From: Butyrivibrio sp. INlla21
GTDB taxonomy: Bacteria > Bacillota > Clostridia > Lachnospirales > Lachnospiraceae
Reading direction: 5' to 3'
DNA length: 42,218 nucleotides
Assembly (NCBI RefSeq): GCF_900116875.1
Contig: NZ_FPCC01000025.1
Coordinates: 1-42,218 of the forward strand
The notes beneath the pieces were generated by a model that worked only from the letters and a program-made list of their open reading frames with translations, had not been told where the DNA came from and did no database searches. Shown piece by piece: positions 15,433 through 23,878 of this stretch (positions are counted from its first letter, which is position 1; each line of letters starts with the position of its first letter). The position numbers and the translations under genes are program-made.

Positions 15433-16491
15433 TTACAGGACTATTATCTTATGTCCTGCTGCCTTCAAAAGCCTGTTCATGATCGCCTGACCGATACCGT
15501 TGTCATCAAAAGATTCCGAGAACATGATATCAACTTTATCATCATCAAACTCTCTTAATGCTTTGAAAAGCTCGTGAGCAATAGTGTTCTCGTCTTCTCT
15601 GTCACCAAGGCTCTTTACTATATCCGCCACATACTTATCCTTGGTGGCGTCGGTTCCTATCACTCCGACTCTCTTTCCGCTTTTCTTGGCACAAGCGGCC
15701 TTGTCATTGATATATTTAATAACTTCTTCCATGGGCCCCTGAACAATGGTAAGCTCTCCTTTTGGAGCGTAATGCTTGTACTTCATTCCGGGTGCCTTGG
15801 GCTTTAACGTCGATGTACTGTCAATGATGGTCTTGTCTATGCTGACTTTTCCCAAAACCTCTTTTATCATATCAGCAGTGATATATCCGGGGCGTAAGAT
15901 CATAGGTTCATCTGAGGTAAGATCGACTATAGTCGACTCAAGTCCTATTCCCACCTGTCCACCATCTATTATCATCTCTATCTTGCCTGAAAGATCTTCC
16001 ACGCAGTATCTGGCAACTGTGGGGCTTGGTCTTCCCGAAGTGTTGGCACTGGGTGCAGCAATATATCCGCCCGAAGCCTTAATAAGCTCAAGAGCGATCT
16101 TGTTGTTTGGCATTCTTATAGCTACAGTATCAAGACCTCCTGTTGTCTCATAAGGAACGGCATCTGTCTTATTCATTATCATTGTAAGCGGTCCCGGCCA
16201 AAATGCATCGGCAAGCTTTTTGGCTGCTTCGGGAACTTCTTTAACTATTTTGGTAAGTGCATCCATATCGGATACATGTACTATTAGCGGATTATCGGAA
16301 GGACGGCCTTTTGCCGCATATATTTTCTCTGAAGAGTGCTTGTTAAGCGCATCCCCGCCAAGTCCATAGACGGTCTCCGTTGGAAAAGCCACGAGTCCTC
16401 CGCTTTTTATGATGTTACCGGCTTTATCTATAGAGGCTTTGGCAGCATCATCTATATTCTTTTCATCAATTACTACCAGCTCTGTATTCAA
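15433..16491 (-). CDS. Threonylcarbamoyl-AMP synthase (Sua5/YwlC type)
   Basis: Makes L-threonylcarbamoyladenylate for the t6A37 modification of ANN-decoding tRNAs. The YrdC domain (about 20-205) shows FPTETVYGLGGDA, KGRPSDNPLIVH, SANTSGRPSPT and LRPGYITADMI. The linker PKAPGMKYKHYAPKG and the C-terminal Rossmann-like Sua5 domain (about 250-352) mark it as the long Sua5 form. The start is a TTG at 16491, supported by GGAGGAT five bases ahead. That RBS also encodes the last two glycines and stop of the GH18 gene, so the two are coupled. Confidence 0.93.
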   Translation of the reverse strand: MNTELVVIDEKNIDDAAKASIDKAGNIIKSGGLVAFPTETVYGLGGDALNKHSSEKIYAAKGRPSDNPLIVHVSDMDALTKIVKEVPEAAKKLADAFWPGPLTMIMNKTDAVPYETTGGLDTVAIRMPNNKIALELIKASGGYIAAPSANTSGRPSPTVARYCVEDLSGKIEMIIDGGQVGIGLESTIVDLTSDEPMILRPGYITADMIKEVLGKVSIDKTIIDSTSTLKPKAPGMKYKHYAPKGELTIVQGPMEEVIKYINDKAACAKKSGKRVGVIGTDATKDKYVADIVKSLGDREDENTIAHELFKALREFDDDKVDIMFSESFDDNGIGQAIMNRLLKAAGHKIIVL

Positions 16492-16494
16492 TTT

Positions 16495-18201
16495 TTATCC
16501 TCCGACATAAGCGGAAATCGCATCCCATACATCCGATGTCTCCATTCCAAGTGACCACTCGGCGATACCTGCGATATTATTGGACTTCATAACAGTCAAC
16601 TTCTGCTCAAGAGAAGCCTTATCTTCCATCCAGATCTGATTAAGTGTTCCGTCTGAAGATGTGTATTCTCCGTAATTCTGAGCGGTTTCCGGATCCCATT
16701 CCAAAGAAATCGAATGATTGCTTATGTATTCCTTGGCATTATTCATAGGATATGCCTTACTTGTAACCTTTCCGTCCTTGGTCTGCCATACTCTTGTATA
16801 GAAAGGAACGGCGTTTATTACTTTTGAAGGATCAACCTTAGCTACAGTATTGATGATACCGTTCTCCACATAACTAAGGGAAGCAACCGAACCGGCTTCG
16901 GAAGATCCGCCGTAGTGCTCATCGTATCCCATGATGATAACGTAATCGGCCACTATTCCCTGCTCAGTAAGATCATAGTGATCGTTGAAGTGCATGGGCA
17001 CATAATTGTCTATTGAAAAGACTAATCCGTTGGCTCTGCAGGCAATTGAAAGCTCACGAACAAACTCAACATATGACTGTCCGTCTTCTCCCGAAATGCT
17101 CTCAAAATCCAGGTTGATTCCGTCAGCTCCGCATGCGACCGTTTCCTTTACAGCAGCATCGATCATAGCTTTTCTGGTATCTGCATGTGAAAGAACCTCT
17201 GACATGGAAACGCTGTCCTTATACGTTATATTTTCGAAAAGAACCCATACCTCGAGTCCCATCTTGTGTGCCGAATTAACATAGCTCGATGAAGCATAGC
17301 TTGTAATACCGCCTGAATTATCAGATACCATAAGCCATGTGGGTGATATTACATTAAGACTCTTGGCATTTGATACAAGCTCTGACAATGTATCATTTCC
17401 GGAAGGACCTTTCACATTGTGGAAGCCCATGTTGATCTTGAAATCCTTCTTGATCGAAGTATACTCAGGTTCTGCATAATCCGTAACGGGTATGGGAGTC
17501 TGAGTGGTTATATCCTTAAGCTTATTGTTCTCGACAAATCCAATGAAAGAATCAGCACTCTTAACCTTGGCCCATTTCTCCATCTGATCGAGCACAATAA
17601 CCTGATCTCCTGCTGCCAGCTCTTCTATAACGGCACTCTTTACGCCGCCCCTTACTCTAAGCTGTGTATCCTTGGAGATCGTAGCCACTTCCTGCTCTTC
17701 CCACTTTGTGTCAAGCTGAATGTGATTGGGCTCCGTAAAGCTCTTGAATGAGAAATTGGTATATTTCTTTACATAATCAAGCGCGACCAAAAGAGTTCCG
17801 TCATCGTCAAGCCTGGCTATCTGATAATCTTCCTCTTGTGCTCCGTCCTTGGTACTTTCATATTTACCTGTGCCTATCTTGGCTGTAATTATGGCATCAG
17901 GGATTGTATACACGAGCGTTTCATCGCTCTTTCCATAGTAAAATCTTCTGTTAAGATACTTGCGAACGGAATTGAAATCCATATAGTATGTTCCGTCAAG
18001 CAGTTTTGCTCTTTCCTCAAGATAATCATTTCCCAATAAAATGGCTACATCCGTGTCACTTGTGATGTCAAAATACTCATTTAAATCTTTTTTCTCTTCA
18101 CTATAAGAAAAGCGCTCTCTGTAAATCTGAAGTGCATAAATACATCCTATAATAAAAATAAGGGCGATTATAATAATCGCCGGAATCACCTTTTTTTTCA
18201 T
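16495..18201 (-). CDS. Membrane-anchored GH18 glycosidase with SH3-like domain
   Basis: A 568-aa protein. It has an N-terminal membrane anchor (about 5-25), a region resembling the copper-amine-oxidase N-terminal-like fold seen in wall enzymes (about 50-165), a bacterial SH3-like domain (about 170-230, DTQLRVRGGVKSAVIEELAAGDQV) and a GH18 barrel (about 250-568). The catalytic signature DGINLDFE is at 360-367, with E367 as proton donor. Clostridial relatives (SleL/YaaH-like) act on peptidoglycan or chitin-like glycans; wall cleavage is inferred from the SH3 and anchor. First gene of the minus-strand run ending with the SleB-like gene. RBS AAAGGAG, promoter at 18229-18257. Confidence 0.88.
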   Translation of the reverse strand: MKKKVIPAIIIIALIFIIGCIYALQIYRERFSYSEEKKDLNEYFDITSDTDVAILLGNDYLEERAKLLDGTYYMDFNSVRKYLNRRFYYGKSDETLVYTIPDAIITAKIGTGKYESTKDGAQEEDYQIARLDDDGTLLVALDYVKKYTNFSFKSFTEPNHIQLDTKWEEQEVATISKDTQLRVRGGVKSAVIEELAAGDQVIVLDQMEKWAKVKSADSFIGFVENNKLKDITTQTPIPVTDYAEPEYTSIKKDFKINMGFHNVKGPSGNDTLSELVSNAKSLNVISPTWLMVSDNSGGITSYASSSYVNSAHKMGLEVWVLFENITYKDSVSMSEVLSHADTRKAMIDAAVKETVACGADGINLDFESISGEDGQSYVEFVRELSIACRANGLVFSIDNYVPMHFNDHYDLTEQGIVADYVIIMGYDEHYGGSSEAGSVASLSYVENGIINTVAKVDPSKVINAVPFYTRVWQTKDGKVTSKAYPMNNAKEYISNHSISLEWDPETAQNYGEYTSSDGTLNQIWMEDKASLEQKLTVMKSNNIAGIAEWSLGMETSDVWDAISAYVGG

Positions 18202-18228
18202 GTTCTAGCTCCTTTACAATCGCCCTTT

Positions 18229-18257
18229 ATTATAACAGACTATTATGTTTACGTCAT
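18229..18257 (-). promoter_or_regulatory. Promoter of the GH18-sua5-rpiB-upp run
   Basis: On the minus strand: ATGACG (18257-18252), 17 bases, perfect TATAAT (18234-18229), about 28 bases before the GH18 start. A further TTGACT lies upstream but too far from the -10. Confidence 0.6.
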
Positions 18258-18370
18258 TATGAAAGTCAATATCTACACAAAACAATCATGTGATTTGTAT
18301 GTTATGGTGGGGTCCATTTATAAACTTTTAATAATTGATTGTTTTTATGAAATATTGCTCATGTCTTAGG

Positions 18371-18439
18371 GGTATTTTCTGACCAAAAGGCTGATAATCG
18401 TGATAATTCCATGCTTGCATTTTTTCGCTCAAAATACCC
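18371..18439 (+). repeat. Nine-bp inverted repeat with 51-base loop
   Basis: GGGTATTTT (18371-18379) is exactly complementary to AAAATACCC (18431-18439). It lies in the non-coding gap between the GH18 promoter and the structured RNA candidate. No ORF or tRNA covers it and no T-run follows, so the role is unknown. It may be a regulatory dyad or part of a second RNA. Confidence 0.45.
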
Positions 18440-18489
18440 GGTTTGACATATTTTAATCTATGTAAGACGCCGACCTCAAATCCTGCTTT

Positions 18490-18523
18490 TTAGCGCTATT
18501 TAAGCGCCTAATTATGCTATAAT
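18490..18523 (+). promoter_or_regulatory. -10 element and dyad ahead of structured RNA candidate
   Basis: TATAAT at 18518-18523 would start transcription near 18530. The -35 position is a poor match and is covered by a dyad TTAGCGC (18490-18496) / GCGCCTAA (18504-18511). The dyad could be an operator. Confidence 0.45.
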
Positions 18524-18529
18524 AAAAGT

Positions 18530-18747
18530 GTAAACATAGTAGTTGTTTACTGTTGTTGATTATTTTTGTTTTGGGGATTTCTTTTTAGAAACTAATATAG
18601 ACATTCCGCAGATCGCGGAACGATAGAAAGTCTAAAAATTATTCCTTTATCGCCTCCTTCCCGGATTTATTTCCTCGAAAGGCGTCTCACAAAAATAATC
18701 ATATCAGACAAATCTTAAGAAATACCGTCGAAATTTCTTAAGATTTT
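18530..18747 (+). ncRNA. Candidate free-standing structured RNA, about 215 nt
   Basis: No protein is readable here. A TATAAT lies just before and an intrinsic terminator at the end. TGATTATTTTTGT (18557-18569) is exactly complementary over 13 bases to ACAAAAATAATCA (18689-18701) and would close a multi-branch fold. Inside are hairpins TTTCT/AGAAA (18578-18591), TTCCGC/GCGGAA (18604-18620) within TAGAC/GTCTA (18598-18634), and CGCCT/AGGCG (18651-18684). Before the closing helix, GTAAAC (18530-18535) pairs with GTTTAC (18545-18550). mecA has its own promoter after the terminator, so a stand-alone RNA is favoured over a riboswitch. I found no hallmark of tmRNA, RNase P or SRP RNA. A diverged 6S RNA cannot be excluded. 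Confidence 0.5.
18711..18747 (+). terminator. Terminator hairpin of the structured RNA candidate
   Basis: AATCTTAAGAAAT (18711-18723) pairs perfectly over 13 bases with ATTTCTTAAGATT (18733-18745), nine-base loop, followed by only a short TTTT tract. The AT-rich stem and short tract make it moderate. Confidence 0.6.
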
Positions 18748-18789
18748 ATGTAGATGGTGATTTATTTTTAAAATATGTCGATACATGTA

Positions 18790-18818
18790 TTGACATAGAA
18801 TTATCTTTAAATTAGTAT
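18790..18818 (+). promoter_or_regulatory. Promoter of mecA
   Basis: Consensus TTGACA (18790-18795), 17 bases, TAGTAT (18813-18818), 31 bases before the mecA ATG. It is independent of the upstream RNA because it lies after the terminator. Confidence 0.75.
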
Positions 18819-18849
18819 CTATGTATTCCAAAGTCAGGAGGTGAGCATC

Positions 18850-19650
18850 ATGAAAATAGAAAAAGTCAATGACCACCAAATCAGATGCACCCTTACCAGA
18901 GATGACCTTGCGAAGCGCGATCTTAAGATTACGGAGCTTGCATACGGAACAGACAAAGCCAAAGAGCTTTTCCACGACATGATGCAGCAGGCTAATTTAG
19001 AATACGGATTCGATGCAGAGGATACTCCTCTTATGATAGAGGCTATTCCGATCAATTCAGAATGTATCGTTCTTATCATTACCAAGGTAGACGATCCCGA
19101 GGAGCTTGATACAAGATATTCCAATTTCGCTCCTTCCGTTCACGAAGAAGATGAGGATGATGAGGACGAATACGACGAATATGATGATGATTCTTACGAG
19201 GAGGACGAGGACGAAGATGTCGCAAGTCTATTCAAGAGACTTCAGCATAGCAACATGTCCGATTTTATTGAATCTTCTTCAAACGGCTCATCAACAGATG
19301 CCAAGAAGGTAAAAGAGAAAACTTCCGGAGCCAAAAAGAAAAATCAGCCGACAAGGCATGGTTCCAAGATCTTCTCATTTGATTCAATGCATGAAGTTAC
19401 AAGATTCGCTGCTATAGTAAGCAGGAAATTCAACGGTGAGAACACATTATATAAGAACGAAGCCAAGGGTAAGTATTATCTGATTCTTCACCAGGGCGAT
19501 ATTCAGGATAATGTTTTTGCCAACATCTGCTCGGTTCTTACCGAATATGGAAAGACTGAGATAGGAAGCACTGCCGAAGAACAGTATTTGGCAGAGCACT
19601 ACGAGGTAGTCATCAAGGATAATGCCGTTCAGACACTTGCAAAGATCTGA
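18850..19650 (+). CDS. mecA: MecA-like adaptor protein
   Basis: Adaptor that hands substrates to the ClpC/ClpP protease; in Bacillus it targets ComK. The N-terminal domain begins MKIEKVNDHQIRCTLTRDDL (about 1-82), as in known MecA. The C-terminal ClpC-binding domain runs from about 172 (SFDSMHEVTRFAAIV) to the end. At 266 aa it is longer than the Bacillus protein (about 218 aa). The extra length is a linker with an extremely acidic run at about 99-123 followed by a basic patch (152-165). The ATG at 18850 is chosen because AGGAGGTG (18836-18843) precedes it properly; the GTG inside that RBS is not a likely start. Confidence 0.9.
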   Translation: MKIEKVNDHQIRCTLTRDDLAKRDLKITELAYGTDKAKELFHDMMQQANLEYGFDAEDTPLMIEAIPINSECIVLIITKVDDPEELDTRYSNFAPSVHEEDEDDEDEYDEYDDDSYEEDEDEDVASLFKRLQHSNMSDFIESSSNGSSTDAKKVKEKTSGAKKKNQPTRHGSKIFSFDSMHEVTRFAAIVSRKFNGENTLYKNEAKGKYYLILHQGDIQDNVFANICSVLTEYGKTEIGSTAEEQYLAEHYEVVIKDNAVQTLAKI

Positions 19651-19693
19651 TACGCGCAGGATTACCGCTTTAATTATTTGGAATTACAACATT

Positions 19694-19725
19694 AAAAGGC
19701 AGGTCCTTTCGGACCTGCCCTTTTT
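19694..19725. terminator. Bidirectional terminator between mecA and PFOR gene
   Basis: AAAAGGCAGGTCC and GGACCTGCCCTTTTT form a perfect GC-rich stem with a four-base loop, with A- and T-runs usable in both directions. Confidence 0.9.
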
Positions 19726-19750
19726 ATGTCTTTTAGGCTTTTATGACCTA

Positions 19751-22700
19751 TTATTTGTCTCCGTAAAGAGTAACAAGCTTTTCAAGATAAGCTCTGTGCT
19801 CCTTAGCGTGCTCAGCAGCCATAGCGTTGAGCTTAGCAGCTCTCTCGGGATTCTTGAGCTTGAGTGAAAGGTATCTAACCTCACCGTCAAGGAAGCTCTG
19901 GAAGTCTTCTGTAGCAGGCTTGGAATCAAGTGTGAACTTCTGCTCAGCCTGAGGATTGAATCTGAACATATCCCAATATCCTGTAGCTACAGCCTTCTTC
20001 TCTTCATCCATAACCTTGTTCATGCCGGCCTTAAGACCCTGGTTGATACAAGGAGCATATGCGATGATAAGTGAAGGTCCGGGATAAGCCTCAGCCTCTG
20101 CGATTGCCTTAAGTGTCTGATTCATATCGGCACCCATAGCGATCTGTGCTACATATACATAACCGTAGCTCATAGCGATTGAAGCAAGATCCTTCTGCTT
20201 GATCTCTTTTCCGCCTGCAGCGAACTGTGCAACAGCTCCTGTAGGTGTAGCCTTAGATGACTGTCCGCCTGTATTTGAGTAAACCTCAGTGTTAACAACG
20301 AGAACGTTTACATCCTTACCAGAAGCAAGTACGTGGTCGAGACCACCGAATCCGATATCGAATGCCCATCCGTCACCACCGAAGATCCACTGTGACTTCT
20401 TAGCAGCGAAGTCTTTATTCTTAATGATGTACTTAGCAGCATCTGAGCTGTCGCCCTTAAGTGCTTCGATAAGTGCATCTGTAGCAGCTGTATTCTCGGC
20501 ACCGTTGCTGAATGTATCAAGCCACTTCTGAGCAGCATCCTTAGCAGCGCCGCCTGCAGCTACAACAGCCTCAACCTGCTCCTTGATAGCATCACGAAGT
20601 GCGTTCTGAGCAAGTACCATACCCATACCGAACTCTGCGTTATCCTCGAACAGTGAGTTGTCCCAAGCAGGACCATGTCCCTTGGCATTTACTGTATAAG
20701 GAGTTGAAGGTGAGGAGTTACCCCAGATAGAGGTACATCCTGTTGCGTTAGCAACATACATTCTGTCACCGAACAACTGTGTAACGAGTTTAACATAAGG
20801 TGTCTCACCACAACCTGCGCAAGCTCCCGAGAACTCAAGGAGAGGCTGCTTGAACTGAGAACCTCTGATAGTTGTTTCTTTAAGCTTCTCGATTACTTCT
20901 GTCTTCTCAGGAAGAGTTACAGCATAATCGAAATACTTCTGCTCATCCTTGTTATCTGCGATAGCCCCCATTGTAAGTGTCTCGCCCTGCTTGTTTCCTA
21001 CGCAGACATTAGCGCAAGATCCGCAACCAGTACAGTCAAGAGCTGAGATAACAATTGAGAACTTGTATCCGGGAACACCGTTAACATCCTTAGTCTGAAG
21101 TCCTTCAGGTGCCTTAGCAACTTCGTCGTCTGTAAGAGCGACTGTACGGATAGCAGCATGAGGACAAACAAGTGAACAGAATCCACACTCTACGCACTTT
21201 GTTGCATCCCACTTAGGAACGTTAACTGCGATACCTCTCTTCTCGTATGCAGCAGATCCTGAAGGTGTAGCACCGTCAACATAAGGAAGACAATCTGAAA
21301 CCTTAAGGTTGTTACCTTCCTGAGCGTTAACCTTGGTCTGGATATTATTAACGAAATCAATAACGTCTTTTCTTGATCCTTCTGCTTTCTTGAAGTCAAG
21401 ACCTTCGTCCTTGGCATCCTTCCAAGACTCAGGGATCTCAACCTTGATAAGGTTCTTCGGATCTGCACCTGCATCGATAGCAGCCCAGTTCTTCTTAACA
21501 ACGTCCTCACCCTTACGGCCGTATGTCTTCTGAGCAGCGTCCTTCATGAACTTGATCGCATCCTCTTCAGGAATGATCTTTGTGATGTTGAAGAATGCTG
21601 ACTGAAGGATTGTGTTAATTCTTGTAGGTCCCATTCCAACTTCAACACCGATCTTGGAACCGTTCATGATGTAGAAGTTGATCTTGTGATCATACATGAA
21701 TTTCTTAACCTGTCCGGGAATCTCAGCCTCAAGCTGATCTACTGTCCAAGGACAGTTAAGAAGGAATGATCCTCCGTCCACAATTTCCTGAACCATGTTG
21801 AACTTGCGGATGTATGAAGGATTGTGGCATGCTACGAAGTCTGCCTTCTTGATAAGGTATGTAGACTTGATAGGAGTCTTACCGAATCTAAGGTGTGACA
21901 TTGTAACACCGCCTGACTTCTTGGAGTCATAATCAAAGTATGCCTGTGCATACATGTCAGTGTTGTCACCGATGATCTTGATAGAGTTCTTGTTAGCACC
22001 AACAGTACCGTCAGCACCAAGTCCCCAGAACTTACAGTTTGTTGTTCCCTCGGGAGTAGTAACGAGCGGAGCACCAACCTTAAGTGAAAGATTGGTTACA
22101 TCATCCTCGATACCGATAGTGAACTCTTCTTTATCTGTATTCTCAAATACTGCAACGATCTGTGCAGGAGTTGTATCTTTTGAACCAAGTCCGTAACGTC
22201 CGCAAAATACGGGAACGCTCTCAAACTTTGTTCCCTTAAGAGCAGCGATAACATCAAGAGCGAGAGGCTCACGATATGATCCGGGCTCCTTAGTTCTGTC
22301 GAGAACCTGGATTCTCTTAACAGAATCGGGAATAGCTGCTACAAGAGCTTTTGCTGAGAAAGGTCTGTAAAGTCTAACCTTTACAACGCCGACCTTCTTG
22401 CCCTGCTTCTCAAGGTAGTCGATTGTCTCTTCAATTGTATCGTTTACAGAACCCATAGCAACGATAACTACCTCTGCATTGGGATCTCCGTAGTAGTTGA
22501 AGAGCTTGTAGTCAGTACCGATCTTGGCATTGACCTTATCCATATACTTCTGAACGATATCAGGAAGTTCATTATAGCCTGTGTTACAAGCTTCTCTTGT
22601 CTGGAAGAAAATATCAGGATTCTGAGCAGAACCCATCTGGCAAGGATGATTGGGATTCAAAGCATTAGCCTTGAACGCATCGATTGCCTCATGATTTACC

Positions 22701-23281
22701 ATCTCGTCAAGATCCTTGTAATCCCACACTTCGATCTTCTGAATCTCATGTGATGTACGGAATCCGTCAAAGAAGTTAATGAAAGGAATACGTCCTTCGA
22801 TAGCTGAGCAATAAGCAACAGGTGTAAGATCCATAACTTCCTGTACACTTGAATCGCAAAGCATTGCAGCACCTGTCTGACGACAAGCGTATACGTCAGA
22901 ATGGTCTCCAAAAATGTTGAGCGCGTGTGATGCCACACAACGAGCTGATACGTTAAATACTCCGGGGAGTCTCTCACCGGCAACCTTGTAGATGTCGGGA
23001 ATCATCAGAAGAAGTCCCTGAGAAGCTGTGTATGTAGATGTAAGCGCACCTACTACGAGTGAGCCGTGAACCGCTCCGGCTGCACCTGCCTCAGACTGCA
23101 TCTCTGTAATCTGAACAGTTCTGCCAAAGATGTTCTTCTTGCCTGCAGTTGCCCACTCATCTACATGCTCAGGCATAACTGATGAGGGTGTGATTGGGTA
23201 CATGGCTGCAACTTCGGTGAAAGCATATGAAGCATATGCTGCTGCCTCGTTACCGTCCATGGTTTTCATGTTTCTTGCCAT
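19751..23281 (-). CDS. nifJ: Pyruvate:ferredoxin (flavodoxin) oxidoreductase
   Basis: Oxidises pyruvate with CoA to acetyl-CoA, CO2 and reduced ferredoxin in the anaerobic cytoplasm. At 1176 aa it is the full single-chain form. Domain order: N-terminal pyruvate/TPP domain (AMYPITPSSVMPEHVDEW near 23-40), transketolase-C-like domain II, gamma domain, two 4Fe-4S motifs (CVECGFCSLVC and CTGCGSCANVC), then the C-terminal TPP domain with CAGCGETPYVK, GGDGWAFDIGFGG and NTEVYSNTGGQ. All cluster cysteines are present. The RBS AGGAGG is strong. It is divergent from a ferredoxin gene that can be its electron acceptor. Its leader holds a terminator-like hairpin (23361-23412). Confidence 0.97.
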   Translation of the reverse strand: MARNMKTMDGNEAAAYASYAFTEVAAMYPITPSSVMPEHVDEWATAGKKNIFGRTVQITEMQSEAGAAGAVHGSLVVGALTSTYTASQGLLLMIPDIYKVAGERLPGVFNVSARCVASHALNIFGDHSDVYACRQTGAAMLCDSSVQEVMDLTPVAYCSAIEGRIPFINFFDGFRTSHEIQKIEVWDYKDLDEMVNHEAIDAFKANALNPNHPCQMGSAQNPDIFFQTREACNTGYNELPDIVQKYMDKVNAKIGTDYKLFNYYGDPNAEVVIVAMGSVNDTIEETIDYLEKQGKKVGVVKVRLYRPFSAKALVAAIPDSVKRIQVLDRTKEPGSYREPLALDVIAALKGTKFESVPVFCGRYGLGSKDTTPAQIVAVFENTDKEEFTIGIEDDVTNLSLKVGAPLVTTPEGTTNCKFWGLGADGTVGANKNSIKIIGDNTDMYAQAYFDYDSKKSGGVTMSHLRFGKTPIKSTYLIKKADFVACHNPSYIRKFNMVQEIVDGGSFLLNCPWTVDQLEAEIPGQVKKFMYDHKINFYIMNGSKIGVEVGMGPTRINTILQSAFFNITKIIPEEDAIKFMKDAAQKTYGRKGEDVVKKNWAAIDAGADPKNLIKVEIPESWKDAKDEGLDFKKAEGSRKDVIDFVNNIQTKVNAQEGNNLKVSDCLPYVDGATPSGSAAYEKRGIAVNVPKWDATKCVECGFCSLVCPHAAIRTVALTDDEVAKAPEGLQTKDVNGVPGYKFSIVISALDCTGCGSCANVCVGNKQGETLTMGAIADNKDEQKYFDYAVTLPEKTEVIEKLKETTIRGSQFKQPLLEFSGACAGCGETPYVKLVTQLFGDRMYVANATGCTSIWGNSSPSTPYTVNAKGHGPAWDNSLFEDNAEFGMGMVLAQNALRDAIKEQVEAVVAAGGAAKDAAQKWLDTFSNGAENTAATDALIEALKGDSSDAAKYIIKNKDFAAKKSQWIFGGDGWAFDIGFGGLDHVLASGKDVNVLVVNTEVYSNTGGQSSKATPTGAVAQFAAGGKEIKQKDLASIAMSYGYVYVAQIAMGADMNQTLKAIAEAEAYPGPSLIIAYAPCINQGLKAGMNKVMDEEKKAVATGYWDMFRFNPQAEQKFTLDSKPATEDFQSFLDGEVRYLSLKLKNPERAAKLNAMAAEHAKEHRAYLEKLVTLYGDK

Positions 23282-23360
23282 TTGGTTTCCTCCTACCTTC
23301 TATTTTGGAATTAATTTGGCTGCTATATTAAATTATAAAAAAATAACTTTGAAATAGCGC

Positions 23361-23412
23361 AAAAAACACTCTGCACATCCAACCCGCCCTTGAAAATAAC
23401 GGATGTGCGGAG
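23361..23412 (-). terminator. Terminator-like hairpin in the PFOR leader (possible attenuator)
   Basis: On the minus strand CTCCGCACATCC (23412-23401) pairs with GGATGTGCAGAG (23380-23369), 11 Watson-Crick pairs and one wobble, and is followed by TGTTTTTT. It lies between the strong promoter at 23441-23470 and the PFOR start, so full-length transcripts must read through it. A second TATAAT (23337-23332) lies after it and could give a shorter leader. Confidence 0.65.
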
Positions 23413-23440
23413 ATTTCTTACTCATATTCTGCCAAGTTCA

Positions 23441-23470
23441 ATAGTATCATCTTAACGCCCTGTATGTCAA
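23441..23470 (-). promoter_or_regulatory. Distal promoter of the PFOR gene
   Basis: On the minus strand: TTGACA (23470-23465), 18 bases, TACTAT (23446-23441). The predicted start near 23434 gives a leader of about 150 bases that includes the hairpin at 23361-23412. Confidence 0.65.
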
Positions 23471-23590
23471 TGGTGGCAAGGGTTTAGAGGCTTTTATGAT
23501 TTCTTATCACAATCCCAGTCTACATCTTTATTATCTGACAATTTATAAATATTTAAGGTTTTCATCTGATAAAAGTTTTCGTTTATGCTA

Positions 23591-23619
23591 TTGCTAAAAA
23601 AAGTGTATTATTATATCAT
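23591..23619 (+). promoter_or_regulatory. Possible ferredoxin promoter
   Basis: TTGCTA (23591-23596), 17 bases, TATCAT (23614-23619), about 90 bases before the ferredoxin start. The hexamers are moderate matches. The rest of the 426-base divergent gap (23282-23707) has no gene. Confidence 0.45.
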
Positions 23620-23707
23620 TACTATGTATCAAAGGTTGGTAACGGCAAAGCCAATCTGTTTTTGTTACAAATTTTATTCTGTATTACATTATGGAAGGAG
23701 ATTAATT

Positions 23708-23878
23708 ATGGCATACGTTATAAGTGATGGTTGCATCAGCTGCGGATCATGTGCAGCACAGTGCCCTGTTTCAGCTATTTCTCAGGGAGATTCACAGTTC
23801 GTTATCGACGCTAACACATGCATCGATTGCGGTTCTTGTGCAGCTCAGTGTCCTGTAGGTGCTATCACTCAGGGCTAA
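23708..23878 (+). CDS. Two-cluster 2[4Fe-4S] ferredoxin
   Basis: A 56-aa clostridial-type ferredoxin, a cytoplasmic low-potential electron carrier. Eight cysteines at 9, 12, 15, 19 and 38, 41, 44, 48 form two CxxCxxCxxxCP motifs; the halves CISCGSCAAQCP and CIDCGSCAAQCP show the internal duplication of the family. The ATG at 23708 follows AAGGAG by seven bases; in-frame extension upstream has no support. It is divergent from PFOR, its likely partner, and is followed by a strong terminator. Confidence 0.96.
   Translation: MAYVISDGCISCGSCAAQCPVSAISQGDSQFVIDANTCIDCGSCAAQCPVGAITQG

Noticed and set aside
23585..23707. N-terminal extension of the ferredoxin
   Set aside because: The in-frame upstream sequence has no RBS and no ferredoxin similarity; the ATG at 23708 has a strong RBS and gives the normal 56-aa length.
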